A DNA stretch of 35,326 nt from Rhodobacter sp. (GTDB lineage: Bacteria > Pseudomonadota > Alphaproteobacteria > Rhodobacterales > Rhodobacteraceae): positions 1 through 35,326 of the forward strand of contig JASJCA010000051.1 of assembly GCA_030066215.1 (NCBI GenBank), read 5' to 3'. Of this stretch, positions 9,883 to 17,053 are shown in pieces. Every line of letters starts with the position of its first letter. Position 1 is the stretch's first letter. Made by a program: the position numbers and the translations under genes. The notes under the pieces are model-generated. The model was not told the DNA's origin, did no database searches, and saw only the letters and a program-made list of their open reading frames with translations.

Positions 9883-10743
9883 GTGACAGTTCGCAACGGC
9901 GCGCCGCTTGACCGGCGCAGCACGCGTCAGATCGAGCGTGCCCTTGGCGACTGGATGCGGGCGCGGCTGCCGCATGGGCTAACCGAGCTCGTCATGTTCG
10001 TCCTCAAGCTCGGCTGGGCCAGCCTCTTCGGCGGCTTGATGCTGATCGGCATCATCGCCAGCAAATCCCTCTGGCCCGCCGACCCCGTCATCCACCGCTA
10101 CGACGCCCTCTTCGCCTACGCCGTCGCCATCCAGCTCCTCTTCCTCGCTCTCCGCTTCGAGACGATCAACGAGGCTAAGGTCATTGTCCTGTTCCACCTC
10201 ACCGGCACCGCGATGGAGTTCTTCAAGGTCCACGCCGGATCGTGGAGCTATCCCGAACCCGGCCTCATCAAGATCCTCGACGTGCCGCTTTTCTCCGGCT
10301 TCATGTACGCCTCGGTCGGCTCGTTCATGGCCCGCGCCATCCGGCTCTTTGAGATGCGCTTCACCCCCTACCCGCCGTTCTGGACGACCGTGCTGCTGGC
10401 CACCGCCATCTACGTCAACTTCTTCACGCACCACTTCCTGCCCGACATCCGCATCGCGCTATTCGCCGCCACCGTGATCCTCTACTTCCGCACCCGCGTC
10501 ACCTTCCACATCGGCGACAACGACTACTGGATGCCCATGGTGCTGGCGGGTCTTCTCACCAGCTTCTTCCTCTGGGTCGCCGAGAACATCGGCACCCGCA
10601 CGCAAACCTGGATCTACGCCGGTCAGTCAGAGTTCGACTGGGTCTCATGGTCGAAAATGGGCTCGTGGTACTTGCTGATTTACGTCAGCTTCGTCACCGT
10701 GACGCTGGTCTACCGCCACGCGCTGGTGACGGATCAGAGGTGA
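9883..10743 (+). CDS. DUF817 multi-pass membrane protein
   Basis: From GTG at 9883 the product has 286 residues. After a basic N-terminus it carries about seven hydrophobic segments, with family-like blocks ELVMFVLKLGWASLFGG, LFHLTGTAMEFFKVHAGSWSYPEPG and a polar turn near NDYWMP. I recognise DUF817, an inner-membrane family of unknown function in which aromatic and charged residues within the helices are conserved. The GTG begins one base after the glyA stop (TGAcGTG), suggesting translational coupling. An ATG at 9955 is possible but would remove conserved N-terminal residues. Its end overlaps the convergent gene by 10 bases. Confidence 0.85.
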   Translation: MTVRNGAPLDRRSTRQIERALGDWMRARLPHGLTELVMFVLKLGWASLFGGLMLIGIIASKSLWPADPVIHRYDALFAYAVAIQLLFLALRFETINEAKVIVLFHLTGTAMEFFKVHAGSWSYPEPGLIKILDVPLFSGFMYASVGSFMARAIRLFEMRFTPYPPFWTTVLLATAIYVNFFTHHFLPDIRIALFAATVILYFRTRVTFHIGDNDYWMPMVLAGLLTSFFLWVAENIGTRTQTWIYAGQSEFDWVSWSKMGSWYLLIYVSFVTVTLVYRHALVTDQR

Positions 10744-11108
10744 CCGCCCGCCTTCAGCACCACCAATAGGCCGATCGCCAGGATCCCGAGGTTCACCGCA
10801 TTCACCGCCAGAAACCCCAGGATCCGGTCCTTGTGCCGGTCCATCGGGTCGATGTTGTCCAGATACCGCTCGCATTGCCTGTAGGCCCGGTCGAGCCCTG
10901 CCGGATCGATCTGCCGCGACAGCTTCGGATGCCCCATCCGACGCTCCGCCTCCACAAGCTTCGCCGCCCGCCGCCGCACCCATTTCGGCAGCGACCGCCC
11001 GGCCTTCCGCAGCTTCGCCTCAAGCCCCCGCCCGCCAATCCCGAGCCGGTCCTCCATCAGCTTCGCCAGCCGCTCGGTGCGAGTGGTGATCGTGTCGTCC
11101 GCCATCAT
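10734..11108 (-). CDS. Conserved-looking hypothetical protein with C-terminal membrane helix
   Basis: The 124-residue product is strongly basic and helical in its first 90 residues (KLRKAGRSLPKWVRRRAAKLVEAERRM), then ends with one hydrophobic helix (about 96-118, ILGFLAVNAVNLGILAIG). It is thus a tail-anchored cytosol-facing protein. GGGGG precedes the ATG at 11108, and a second ATG follows at once. I do not recognise the family. It converges on the DUF817 gene with a 10-base overlap of the ends. The region upstream holds palindromic repeats. Confidence 0.65.
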   Translation of the reverse strand: MMADDTITTRTERLAKLMEDRLGIGGRGLEAKLRKAGRSLPKWVRRRAAKLVEAERRMGHPKLSRQIDPAGLDRAYRQCERYLDNIDPMDRHKDRILGFLAVNAVNLGILAIGLLVVLKAGGHL

Positions 11109-11176
11109 GGTCAGTCCCCCCTGGACGCAGAGAGTCATACCGCCGCACGGATCGCCTGACCAGCCCCAAGGCGTAG

Positions 11177-11194
11177 GGCGGGCTTCAGCCCGCC
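11177..11194. repeat. REP-like palindrome
   Basis: GGCGGGC, loop TTCA, GCCCGCC form a perfect 7-bp stem with flanking GTAG on the left and ATCC on the right. This is the form of short palindromic intergenic repeats common in Proteobacteria. It lies about 70 bases upstream of the gene ending at 10734. Confidence 0.65.
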
Positions 11195-11210
11195 ATCCCT
11201 AAATTCCACC

Positions 11211-11235
11211 GTAGGCTGCGCATTCATTGCGCACC
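11211..11235. repeat. Second REP-like palindrome
   Basis: TGCGCA, loop TTCAT, TGCGCA between GTAGGC and CC resembles a second type of short dispersed palindrome seen in many proteobacterial genomes. It stands 16 bases after the first one, so the two form a small repeat cluster. Confidence 0.55.
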
Positions 11236-11269
11236 GCCCCGGGATGCCACCAAAGCTCGCACGGCCCAT

Positions 11270-11401
11270 CGGCTGCCCGCGGGATGCCGCAGCAACGGCT
11301 GACCGGCGCGTTTTCATGGTGCAAGGTACATCTTCCATTCGAGCGAAGCGCTTACGGCAACAAAGCGGCAGCCCACGGGGGCGGGCAGCCGCTGGGCCGG
11401 G
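11270..11401. repeat. 11-bp inverted repeat spanning 132 bp, in a gene-free stretch
   Basis: CGGCTGCCCGC at 11270-11280 is matched by its exact reverse complement at 11391-11401. It belongs to a 523-base stretch (11109-11631) between core DNA and an A+T-rich orphan gene in which I see no gene, only palindromes. After about 11510 base composition becomes clearly A+T-rich, with a TTGACA near 11563 that could be a -35 box of the next gene. Confidence 0.4.
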
Positions 11402-11631
11402 GCGCCTTCGGCGTAGTTAACCCGGCCTGTCTAAGTCCCCACATCGCTCAAATTGCATTTCGCGCAGCATTTCGGATAGCGGCCGGCGGAGGATACAAAA
11501 CACTTTGAACGCCCCAAAGGCGGCTGCGAAGCGTCGAAACGGTCACATTTTGTAGATTTGACACAGATGACAGAATTGAACTCAATCTGATATACAAATC
11601 GCGTACGTGAAAATCAGATCGGGATGCCCCA

Positions 11632-12534
11632 GTGTCACGAAGTCCATTTTTCATCGAGATACTGCAAAGCCGCATGCTATTTCTGTTTAGGGTGTTACCC
11701 GCTACTGGACTAATCTTAATAGTATTAAATGCAGCCTTCACATTCGAGTCTCGGTGGATGGACTGGTTTGACACATTTGGAGGTTTTGAGATAACTTTCT
11801 CTGATAGATACGCATTGGCACTAACCTTCTTGCTATTGGTAGCTTCCGTAACAATCGCCCTGCATTTAGCGTTTATCAACAGTGTAATTTTTGGGCCATC
11901 GAAATATATACACCCAATAAATCTTATAGACTTCTTCTGGTACTTGGGGGGTGCGTTTTTGGTGGCAGTGGCCTTGCATGAGTTTCATATTTCACAAATG
12001 GAAAACCAATATCAAATGGACCTTCGCGAAGAAGAGAGAATCCTTGAGTTCTTAAATCTACCCAGGAACGTAGAAAGAATGCGAGAATCTTGTGAAAATC
12101 TTGCAAAAATCTCTCTTACTGAGGAGGACCACAATTTCCAGTCTCGGCCTTGTGGGGCAACTCTAAAGGGAGTTGAGCCAGTTAGGTTGAATAAGCATTG
12201 CGGCGATATAGGAAAACACTTTTCAATGAGCGACAACCATTCGTTTTTCCCACAGACTGATAGTCGGCCAAAAAACGCCTCGAGGAGTCTCAACTACGTT
12301 CGAACGATCTGTGGGTACAATCATCTCCTAGACAAAACCGGAGATAGGATTCTCGAAAGGGGCGACATCATTGACCTCTCCAAATCTGAATTTGGCGTTG
12401 ATCAGTTTGTGTCACTGAATTTTCTTTTCTCACTTCTTATTGGCCTGAAGCTCTTGAAAACAAGTTGCGGAGTATTCCCCAAAGCTCTGAAACTTCCAGA
12501 GCCAGACAACACGAACTTCACTCGGTTTTTCTAG
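11632..12534 (+). CDS. Orphan membrane protein in an A+T-rich islet
   Basis: The 300-residue product has predicted membrane helices at about residues 15-37, 60-87, 97-116 and 257-276. A large hydrophilic segment (about 120-255) with four cysteines (154, 174, 190, 227) and many charged residues lies between the third and fourth. I do not recognise it. The start is GTG at 11632 with GGGA a few bases upstream; the ATG at codon 15 is an alternative but cuts into the first helix. Codon use is A/T-rich (ATA, TTA, AGA codons), unlike both neighbours, which points to horizontal acquisition. It appears monocistronic. Confidence 0.65.
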   Translation: MSRSPFFIEILQSRMLFLFRVLPATGLILIVLNAAFTFESRWMDWFDTFGGFEITFSDRYALALTFLLLVASVTIALHLAFINSVIFGPSKYIHPINLIDFFWYLGGAFLVAVALHEFHISQMENQYQMDLREEERILEFLNLPRNVERMRESCENLAKISLTEEDHNFQSRPCGATLKGVEPVRLNKHCGDIGKHFSMSDNHSFFPQTDSRPKNASRSLNYVRTICGYNHLLDKTGDRILERGDIIDLSKSEFGVDQFVSLNFLFSLLIGLKLLKTSCGVFPKALKLPEPDNTNFTRFF

Positions 12535-12641
12535 TATATAGGTTTCACGGGTCCTCCGTGCTGGGTTCACTTCTAATCTGATTTGCACCTTTGATTGCTC
12601 TTTGCATTCACCCGTCCGTCGACCTCCGCTAAACCCACCCC

Positions 12642-13406
12642 ATGCTCAACACCGTCCTCACCGGAGACCGCGGCGACCGGCCGCCGCTGCTCATCGCCCA
12701 CGGGCTCTTCGGCTCCGCTCGGAACTGGGGCGTGATTGCAAAGCGGCTCAGCGACACCCGCCAGGTCGTCACAGTCGATATGCGCAATCACGGCGACAGC
12801 CGCTGGGACGACGCCCATGACTATCCCGGTCTGGCCAAAGACCTAGCGGAGGTGATCGACGCCCATGGGGGACGCGCGGATGTGGTCGGGCATTCCATGG
12901 GCGGCAAGGCGGCGATGGCGCTGGCGTTAAGCCATCCCGGGATGGTCAACCGGCTCGTCGTGGCCGACATCGCGCCAGTCGCCTACAGCCACAGCCAGGC
13001 GCATCTGATCCGCGCCATGCGGCAGGTCGATCCGACGGCGCTGGAAAAACGCTCCGACGCGGATGCCGCGCTGGCCCGGGACATCCCCGACCCCGCCACC
13101 CGCGCCTTCCTGCTGCAATCGCTGGACCTGAAAGAGAAACGCTGGCGGCTGAACCTCGACGTGCTCGAGGCCGAGATGCCGAAGATCACCGGCTGGCCCG
13201 GCCTCGACGCAGAGGCCGGCGTCCCCACCCTGTTCCTCTCCGGCGGCGCCAGCGACTATGTGCAGCCAGAGGCGCGCAATGAAATTAAACGCCTGTTCCC
13301 CGCCGCTCGCCTCGCAAAGATCCCCGGCGCCGGCCACTGGCTCCACGCCGAAAAGCCCCGCGAATTCGAGGCCGCCCTCCGCGCATACCTCGACGCAGCC
13401 GGCTGA
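12642..13406 (+). CDS. Alpha/beta hydrolase (YbfF-like esterase)
   Basis: The 254-residue enzyme has the alpha/beta hydrolase layout: oxyanion HG motif (IAHGLFGSARNW, residues 18-29), nucleophile elbow GHSMGG with Ser85, a probable acid at the aspartate of SGGASDYV near 206, and the catalytic histidine at about 232 in GAGHWLHAE. The pattern NWxxxAKxL and DMRNHGDS fits esterases of the YbfF group, which hydrolyse short acyl esters or thioesters; the natural substrate is unknown. No strong ribosome site precedes the ATG. It is flanked by an A+T-rich islet upstream and an exported-protein gene 80 bases downstream. Confidence 0.88.
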   Translation: MLNTVLTGDRGDRPPLLIAHGLFGSARNWGVIAKRLSDTRQVVTVDMRNHGDSRWDDAHDYPGLAKDLAEVIDAHGGRADVVGHSMGGKAAMALALSHPGMVNRLVVADIAPVAYSHSQAHLIRAMRQVDPTALEKRSDADAALARDIPDPATRAFLLQSLDLKEKRWRLNLDVLEAEMPKITGWPGLDAEAGVPTLFLSGGASDYVQPEARNEIKRLFPAARLAKIPGAGHWLHAEKPREFEAALRAYLDAAG

Positions 13407-13486
13407 CCCCGCGCCGTACCCTTCGACCTTGCCACCCCGGCGCCGGGTGTGCTTAGTTTTTCCAAAGCCAGACCCAGGAGGCGCCC

Positions 13487-14071
13487 ATGCTCCGCCCGCT
13501 CACCGCTGCCCTGCTGCTCGCGGCCATGCCCGCGACAGCGGAGGACACCTACCTGTGGAAGACCGTCGGCGATTGGGACATCTCGATCGATCCGACGATC
13601 GATGACGGATGTTATGCCGTGGCCACCTGGAACGGTGGCACCGTCCTGCGCATCGGCCGGAACCCGGAAGAAAACAACTTCTACTTCCTGATCGGCAACA
13701 ACAAATGGGCGTCCCTCGAGCCCGACGAGCCCTACGACATCGAAATCCAGTTCGGCAGCCGCGCGCCGTGGGAGGTTTCGGCCACCGGGCTTCAGTTCAA
13801 TCCCGGCGAAACTGTCTATCTGCATGCCGAGAGCACCAAGATGGACTTCGTGCGCGAGTTCCAACGGGCGCTGAACATGAAGATCAGCTATCAGGACAAA
13901 GAGATCGACAACCTCAAGCTCACCGGGTCGCGGCGAGCCTGGGACGAGGTCGAAAATTGCCAGCGCGAGGTCGCCGCCCGCGGCGCCGGGAATGCGGCTG
14001 ATCCCTTTGCGACGCCGTCGGGCAGCGGCAAGAGTTCGCGGGCCAAAGACGATCCATTCGCCACGAATTGA
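13487..14071 (+). CDS. Secreted hypothetical protein
   Basis: The 194-residue protein begins with a signal peptide (MLRPLTAALLLAAMPATAED, cleavage probably after TAE or ATA near residue 18). The mature part is strand-rich with tryptophans (WKTVGDWDISIDPTIDDGCYAVATW), a single pair of distant cysteines and an acidic-basic low-complexity tail. AGGAGG precedes the ATG by six bases. The opening pattern, an acting domain with W, DGCY and GxxLRIG, resembles small periplasmic proteins of Rhodobacterales, but I cannot name a family. It probably acts in the periplasm. Confidence 0.75.
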   Translation: MLRPLTAALLLAAMPATAEDTYLWKTVGDWDISIDPTIDDGCYAVATWNGGTVLRIGRNPEENNFYFLIGNNKWASLEPDEPYDIEIQFGSRAPWEVSATGLQFNPGETVYLHAESTKMDFVREFQRALNMKISYQDKEIDNLKLTGSRRAWDEVENCQREVAARGAGNAADPFATPSGSGKSSRAKDDPFATN

Positions 14072-14613
14072 GCGCGGCGGCGTCGCGCCGGGTCGGCGAT
14101 CAATCCGGAGATCGAGGCGCGTCTAGAGCCATCGGTCCCGCCTATGGTTACTCCTGCACCCAAGCGAAGTGCGCACTTTGGTACGGTTGCTTTGGCCTTT
14201 CCCGAGAAATTTGGTTTGGTCTGGAGCGGTCGCTGTTCTTCGTCCCGCAACCGAGTCACGCCACCGATCAAGCGTCCCGCACGGCGTCAGCCCCGGATCG
14301 GGTCGAGCCCCACCGAAGGAGTAGGCTCATTGCGCTGAACCGCTTAAATTCGTTGCAAAAAATGTGCTTTGAAGAAACCGCGACATGACATGGGAGCCGC
14401 CGACCTTCGGGGCTGGGCGCGATCCTTTCGCGCAATTCGGTCGTCGGTTCTCTGAGAGCCTCGAATGGTGGCGCGGGCATTGCACCAGCAAATACGGGCG
14501 GCCACATCTCGTCTTAGCGCAGAGACCACCCATAGGCCTGACACCGGGTCTCTCCAGTCCCATGCCCTGGTCGAACAGGCTGAAGATTTGGGGCCGCCCG
14601 CAGGCCACGCCAA
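14072..14613. other. Gene-free stretch of 542 bp
   Basis: Short open frames exist on both strands, but none has a ribosome site or a recognisable protein, and they overlap in three frames as expected by chance in G+C-rich DNA. Base composition is mixed, with several short A+T patches (around 14190-14220 and 14335-14360), so a decayed gene is possible. I see no terminator or tandem repeat. Confidence 0.4.
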
Positions 14614-15006
14614 TCACATCCCCGGATCAACGCCCTCGTCGATTGCGCCACCGGCTTCGATCCAGTCCTTCAATCCGCCAAGGTTGAAAACCCGCTCGAA
14701 CCCCATGTCCAGCAAAAGCTTGCCCGCCAAGGCGGCCCGCCCCCCGGACGCGCAGTAGAGCACGATCGCGCGGTCGCGGCGAAATTCAGCGTCATGGAAC
14801 GGCGAGGCCGGATCAGCCCGAAACTCCAGCATGCCGCGGGGCACGTGATGGCTGCCATCGGCCCGCCCCATGCGCTCGAGTTCCGGGGCATCGCGCACGT
14901 CGAGCAGCAAGGCGCCGTCGTCGATCAGCGCCTGGGCGGCGGCGGTGTCGATGCGCTCGACTGCGGTATTGGCGGCGGCGAGCATGTCCTTCAGGGTCAG
15001 GGTCAT
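14614..15006 (-). CDS. Rhodanese-like sulfurtransferase
   Basis: The 130-residue single-domain protein has the rhodanese fold markers LLLDVRDAPELERMG (about 33-47) and the active-site loop CASGGR with Cys85, then the FNLGGLKDWIEAGG end. The catalytic cysteine accepts a sulfane sulfur; the acceptor is not evident. GGAG stands before the ATG at 15006. It appears cytosolic with no signal peptide and stands alone on the minus strand between a secreted protein and a small exported protein. Confidence 0.9.
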   Translation of the reverse strand: MTLTLKDMLAAANTAVERIDTAAAQALIDDGALLLDVRDAPELERMGRADGSHHVPRGMLEFRADPASPFHDAEFRRDRAIVLYCASGGRAALAGKLLLDMGFERVFNLGGLKDWIEAGGAIDEGVDPGM

Positions 15007-15106
15007 TGGGGGTCTCCTTCGCGTTGCACGCTAGCGCCCCTGGACCGCGAGGTGAAGGCGCCGTCTGGCCTTTGGCGCACGGGCAGGTCAGTGCTATCAT
15101 GCGACG

Positions 15107-15424
15107 ATGACATGGCTTCAGGCGATCGCACCAAGACAGGGTCAATGGATGGGAACGGCGGCACTGGCGTGCCTGGCGCTTTGCAGCGGGTCGGGGTCCG
15201 CGGCGGCCGGTGAAATCTCGATGGGCCCGCGTTTGGTGGACGCCACCCAACTGAGCGTTGCAGAGCTGTTGTCCATGGCGGCGGAAGAGCGGACCAACGC
15301 CTCCTGGCTGAAGTGTTGTGACTGGGGCGGGCCGGGCTGCACCGCCGAAGCGAAACCGGAACCGCAATCGGCCAAGCCGCGCGACATGTCGCTTGGGATA
15401 ACGCGCGTAAACTCAGACGAATAA
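15107..15424 (+). CDS. Small exported hypothetical protein
   Basis: The 105-residue frame has a plausible signal peptide (GTAALACLALCSGSGSAAA, about residues 16-34) preceded by an unusually long N-region, so the true start could be the second methionine (residue 15). The mature part has a CC pair and another cysteine (WLKCCDWGGPGC) and an S/E-rich end. No strong ribosome site is seen. I do not recognise it. An intrinsic terminator lies 170 bases downstream. The call rests on the signal peptide and cysteine cluster only. Confidence 0.4.
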   Translation: MTWLQAIAPRQGQWMGTAALACLALCSGSGSAAAGEISMGPRLVDATQLSVAELLSMAAEERTNASWLKCCDWGGPGCTAEAKPEPQSAKPRDMSLGITRVNSDE

Positions 15425-15438
15425 CGCTAGATATGTGG

Positions 15439-15457
15439 CTAATTTGCTGCAAATTAG
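15439..15457. promoter_or_regulatory. 19-bp palindrome CTAATTTGC-T-GCAAATTAG
   Basis: Nine-base arms CTAATTTGC and GCAAATTAG match perfectly around one central base in a short A+T-rich patch. The core TTTGC-N-GCAAA is similar to, but not the same as, TTTGCAAA sites of ScfR/PccR-type regulators. A second dyad, GTTGCC at 15473 with GGCAAC at 15489, follows, and GTTGCC recurs at 15502. This looks like a control region for whatever is transcribed towards the terminator at 15592. Confidence 0.55.
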
Positions 15458-15591
15458 TCCAAATATCGCGATGTTGCCGAAATCTCGTGGCAACTTGGTT
15501 TGTTGCCTCGACATCTGGTTGATTTGCGGTGCCGTGCGGTGTTAAGCGTGCGCGCACAGGTGCAAAGGACGCGGTACGCATCGACTGACGG

Positions 15592-15626
15592 CGGGGCTCG
15601 GCTGACAGCAGACGAGCCCCGTTTTT
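15592..15626 (+). terminator. Strong intrinsic terminator
   Basis: CGGGGCTCG at 15592-15600 pairs with CGAGCCCCG at 15613-15621 (9 bp, perfect, 12-base loop), followed by five T at 15622-15626. It ends a plus-strand transcript, either from the small exported-protein gene or from a separate short RNA starting in the A+T-rich patch at 15425-15545. Confidence 0.88.
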
Positions 15627-15636
15627 CGGTATCGGG

Positions 15637-15687
15637 GGCGCCTTTAGCGTCGGAGTAAGTTGCTGTGGTGCAATAGGAAAAGGCGCC
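15637..15687. repeat. 9-bp inverted repeat GGCGCCTTT / AAAGGCGCC
   Basis: GGCGCCTTT at 15637-15645 is complemented exactly at 15679-15687, right after the terminator. GGCGCCTTT recurs once more near 16034 within the CCTT-rich tract. Function unknown. Confidence 0.45.
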
Positions 15688-15699
15688 AGGTGCTCAGAC

Positions 15700-16075
15700 G
15701 CGGTCCTCGCATCGGGCCTTGCGGCCCACCCTGACGCCTTCCTGAACGGTTCGGTCCCGAAGGGCCTCCCTGTTCATGTTGCTCCAGCCCTTGCGGGCCT
15801 TCGCTGCCAGTCCGGATCTAGGACCCTTCCCAGCCGGCCACCCCGAACCTTGCGGCCCGTTGCAGCCCGCCGCGTCCGTGTCTTGCGACCTTCCGCAGCC
15901 CGCTCCGGCCTTCAGCGCCCGGTCCCTCCAGCTCCGAAAAGCCTTTGGTTCCAGCCCCCTATCCTTTTCCCCTCGACCGGTTCGGTCCAGATCCGAAGAC
16001 CCTTCCCGTACCTGTTTCGGCGTCCAGGGCGCCTTTGCGTCCCGCTCCGGTTCCGAGGAACCCTTGCGTTGATCC
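15700..16075. repeat. CCTT-rich degenerate repeat tract without a convincing gene
   Basis: The plus strand repeats CCTT or CCCTT roughly every 15-40 bases, often as CCTTGCGG. Two copies form hairpins with a TTGC loop: GGGCC and GGCCC at 15714-15727, and GCCC and GGGC at 15787-15798. The block CGGTTCGGTCC occurs near 15748 and again near 15978, each followed by GAAG and a C-rich run. The tract is open in one minus-strand frame and partly in two plus frames, but no product is recognisable and no ribosome site is present. It may be a structured or decayed repeat region. Confidence 0.5.
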
Positions 16076-16134
16076 GACTGTTACAATTGGCGGCCGCTCC
16101 CGCAATGGGAAATCACAAACGGATCAAAATTTCT

Positions 16135-16178
16135 TGGGGATAAGGTATTGAATTTCAACGGGAAAAGCCGGTGGATAA
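16135..16178. promoter_or_regulatory. Two DnaA-box-like 9-mers in an A+T-rich patch
   Basis: TGGGGATAA at 16135-16143 and GGTGGATAA at 16170-16178 each differ by one base from the DnaA-box complement TGTGGATAA. They are 35 bp apart in the same orientation within the A+T-richest part of the gene-free region. A third near match, TGTGGCTAA, is at 15434-15442. Single-mismatch boxes are common by chance, so DnaA binding is only a possibility. Confidence 0.25.
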
Positions 16179-16275
16179 GTCGATTTTCTCAGCCGGAACG
16201 TGGGGTTGCGGGCTGAGTGAAGGCAACGCATTCGTGACAGGCTTTGCGCCGGGTTTTTGACCGTTTGTTAACCGC

Positions 16276-16360
16276 GAATCCGTCGGGCGGGCCGAATCGG
16301 GGTGGGAATCGGGTGTCTGTAGAACGTCGGTATTACGTCGGTATCGCGTCGGTGCGAGTC
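16276..16360. promoter_or_regulatory. Cluster of four GANTC (CcrM-type) sites
   Basis: GAATC at 16276, 16294 and 16306 and GAGTC at 16356 fall within 85 bp and bracket the second tandem repeat array. GANTC is the target of the alphaproteobacterial cell-cycle methyltransferase CcrM. This density is several-fold above the roughly one per 256 expected by chance. Confidence 0.4.
16314..16354 (-). repeat. Four tandem 11-bp repeats, copy 2 (inverted orientation)
   Basis: On the plus strand CGTCGGTA stands at 16325 and 16336 and CGTCGGTG at 16347, spaced exactly 11 bp, with a degenerate fourth unit TGTCTGTA in phase at 16314. Read on the minus strand this gives CACCGACG, TACCGACG, TACCGACG, TACAGACA, then CCCGA. 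That is the same order, spacing and degenerate fourth unit as the array at 7630-7670. It lies about 31 bases beyond the stop of the MAPEG gene. Confidence 0.8.
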
Positions 16361-16385
16361 CAGGCGGCAATCCGGCAGGGGCGCC

Positions 16386-16802
16386 TCACGCCGCCGGCAG
16401 GCCCTTGCGCAGCACCTCGAGCGCCAGAACCAGCCAGGCCGCCCAGGCCACGGTGAAGATCACGGTGCGCAGCATCAGCTGCTTGATCCCCGCGATGAAG
16501 ACCAGCGCATGGGCGAGGCGGGCCCAGAAGAAGATCGCGGCGCAGGCGGCTGTGAGACCGGTGTGGATGCCGAGGACATGGGCGACCAGAACGACGGCGG
16601 CAAAGATCGAGAAGTTCTCGACCATATTCAGATGCGCCCGGTTGGCGCGCGTGGCCCAGTCGGCCAGCGGGCTGGTGGGCAGGGTGACGTAATCGTCGGG
16701 CTTCAGAGTGCCACGGGATTGCACCTGGCCGAGGACGGATGGGATCCAGAGGACACCGGCCAGAAGGGCGGTGAGCAGGAGATAGGTGAGTTCGGCGGTC
16801 AT
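16386..16802 (-). CDS. MAPEG family membrane protein
   Basis: The 138-residue protein has four hydrophobic helices and the MAPEG-type features of an ERxxxN-like region (ATRANRAHLNMVENFSIFAA) and the segment FFWARLAHALVFIAGI. The family includes glutathione-dependent membrane enzymes; small bacterial members like this are mostly uncharacterised. The ATG at 16802 is preferred because GGAG lies seven bases upstream; a GTG two codons earlier overlaps that site. An inverted repeat at 16809-16844 covers the ribosome site. A small membrane-protein gene lies just upstream on the same strand and may share the transcript. Confidence 0.85.
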   Translation of the reverse strand: MTAELTYLLLTALLAGVLWIPSVLGQVQSRGTLKPDDYVTLPTSPLADWATRANRAHLNMVENFSIFAAVVLVAHVLGIHTGLTAACAAIFFWARLAHALVFIAGIKQLMLRTVIFTVAWAAWLVLALEVLRKGLPAA

Positions 16803-16808
16803 TTGCAC

Positions 16809-16844
16809 GCTCCGTTATTTAACCGATGTCAAAATTAACGGAGC
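16809..16844 (-). promoter_or_regulatory. Inverted repeat covering the ribosome site of the MAPEG gene
   Basis: GCTCCGTTA at 16809-16817 is exactly complemented by TAACGGAGC at 16836-16844 around an 18-base A+T-rich centre that contains TTGACA on the minus strand. One arm contains the GGAG ribosome site of the MAPEG gene, so the RNA hairpin would hide it. Alternatively the DNA dyad is an operator over a promoter. Confidence 0.5.
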
Positions 16845-16870
16845 GAGGCGGATTTGTCGAGGGGAGACGC

Positions 16871-17053
16871 TCAGCCGCCCGCGAGCTTCTTCGCGACGGT
16901 CCAGGACACCGGGAAGGCGGCGACGAAGCCGATGACGGCGGAGACGAGGATTGGGACGGTGGTGTCATAGCCCATGGTGAGGGCGACGATGACGGCGGAG
17001 CCGGCAACTGTGGAGCCGAGGAAGATGTGGAAGATGAGCATGAGCGGGAGAAT
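16871..17053 (-). CDS. 60-residue two-helix membrane protein, probably starting at ATT
   Basis: This frame is easily missed because it lacks a standard start at the right place. From ATT at 17053 it encodes 60 residues: two hydrophobic helices (about 5-27 and 33-52) around the turn TMGYDTTVP, ending VSWTVAKKLAGG. GGAG lies exactly seven bases before the ATT, while the first ATG (17041) is 19 bases from it and would trim the first helix. Short proteins of this kind, with a GYDT turn, occur in Rhodobacteraceae and, as I recall, sometimes carry a misleading 'CTP synthetase' label. It lies 68 bases upstream of the MAPEG start. Confidence 0.65.
   Translation of the reverse strand: MLPLMLIFHIFLGSTVAGSAVIVALTMGYDTTVPILVSAVIGFVAAFPVSWTVAKKLAGG

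Noticed and set aside
15776..16143. Open frames of about 97 codons in the CCTT-rich tract
   Set aside because: No ribosome site and no recognisable protein; overlapping frames are equally open, and the composition follows the repeats.
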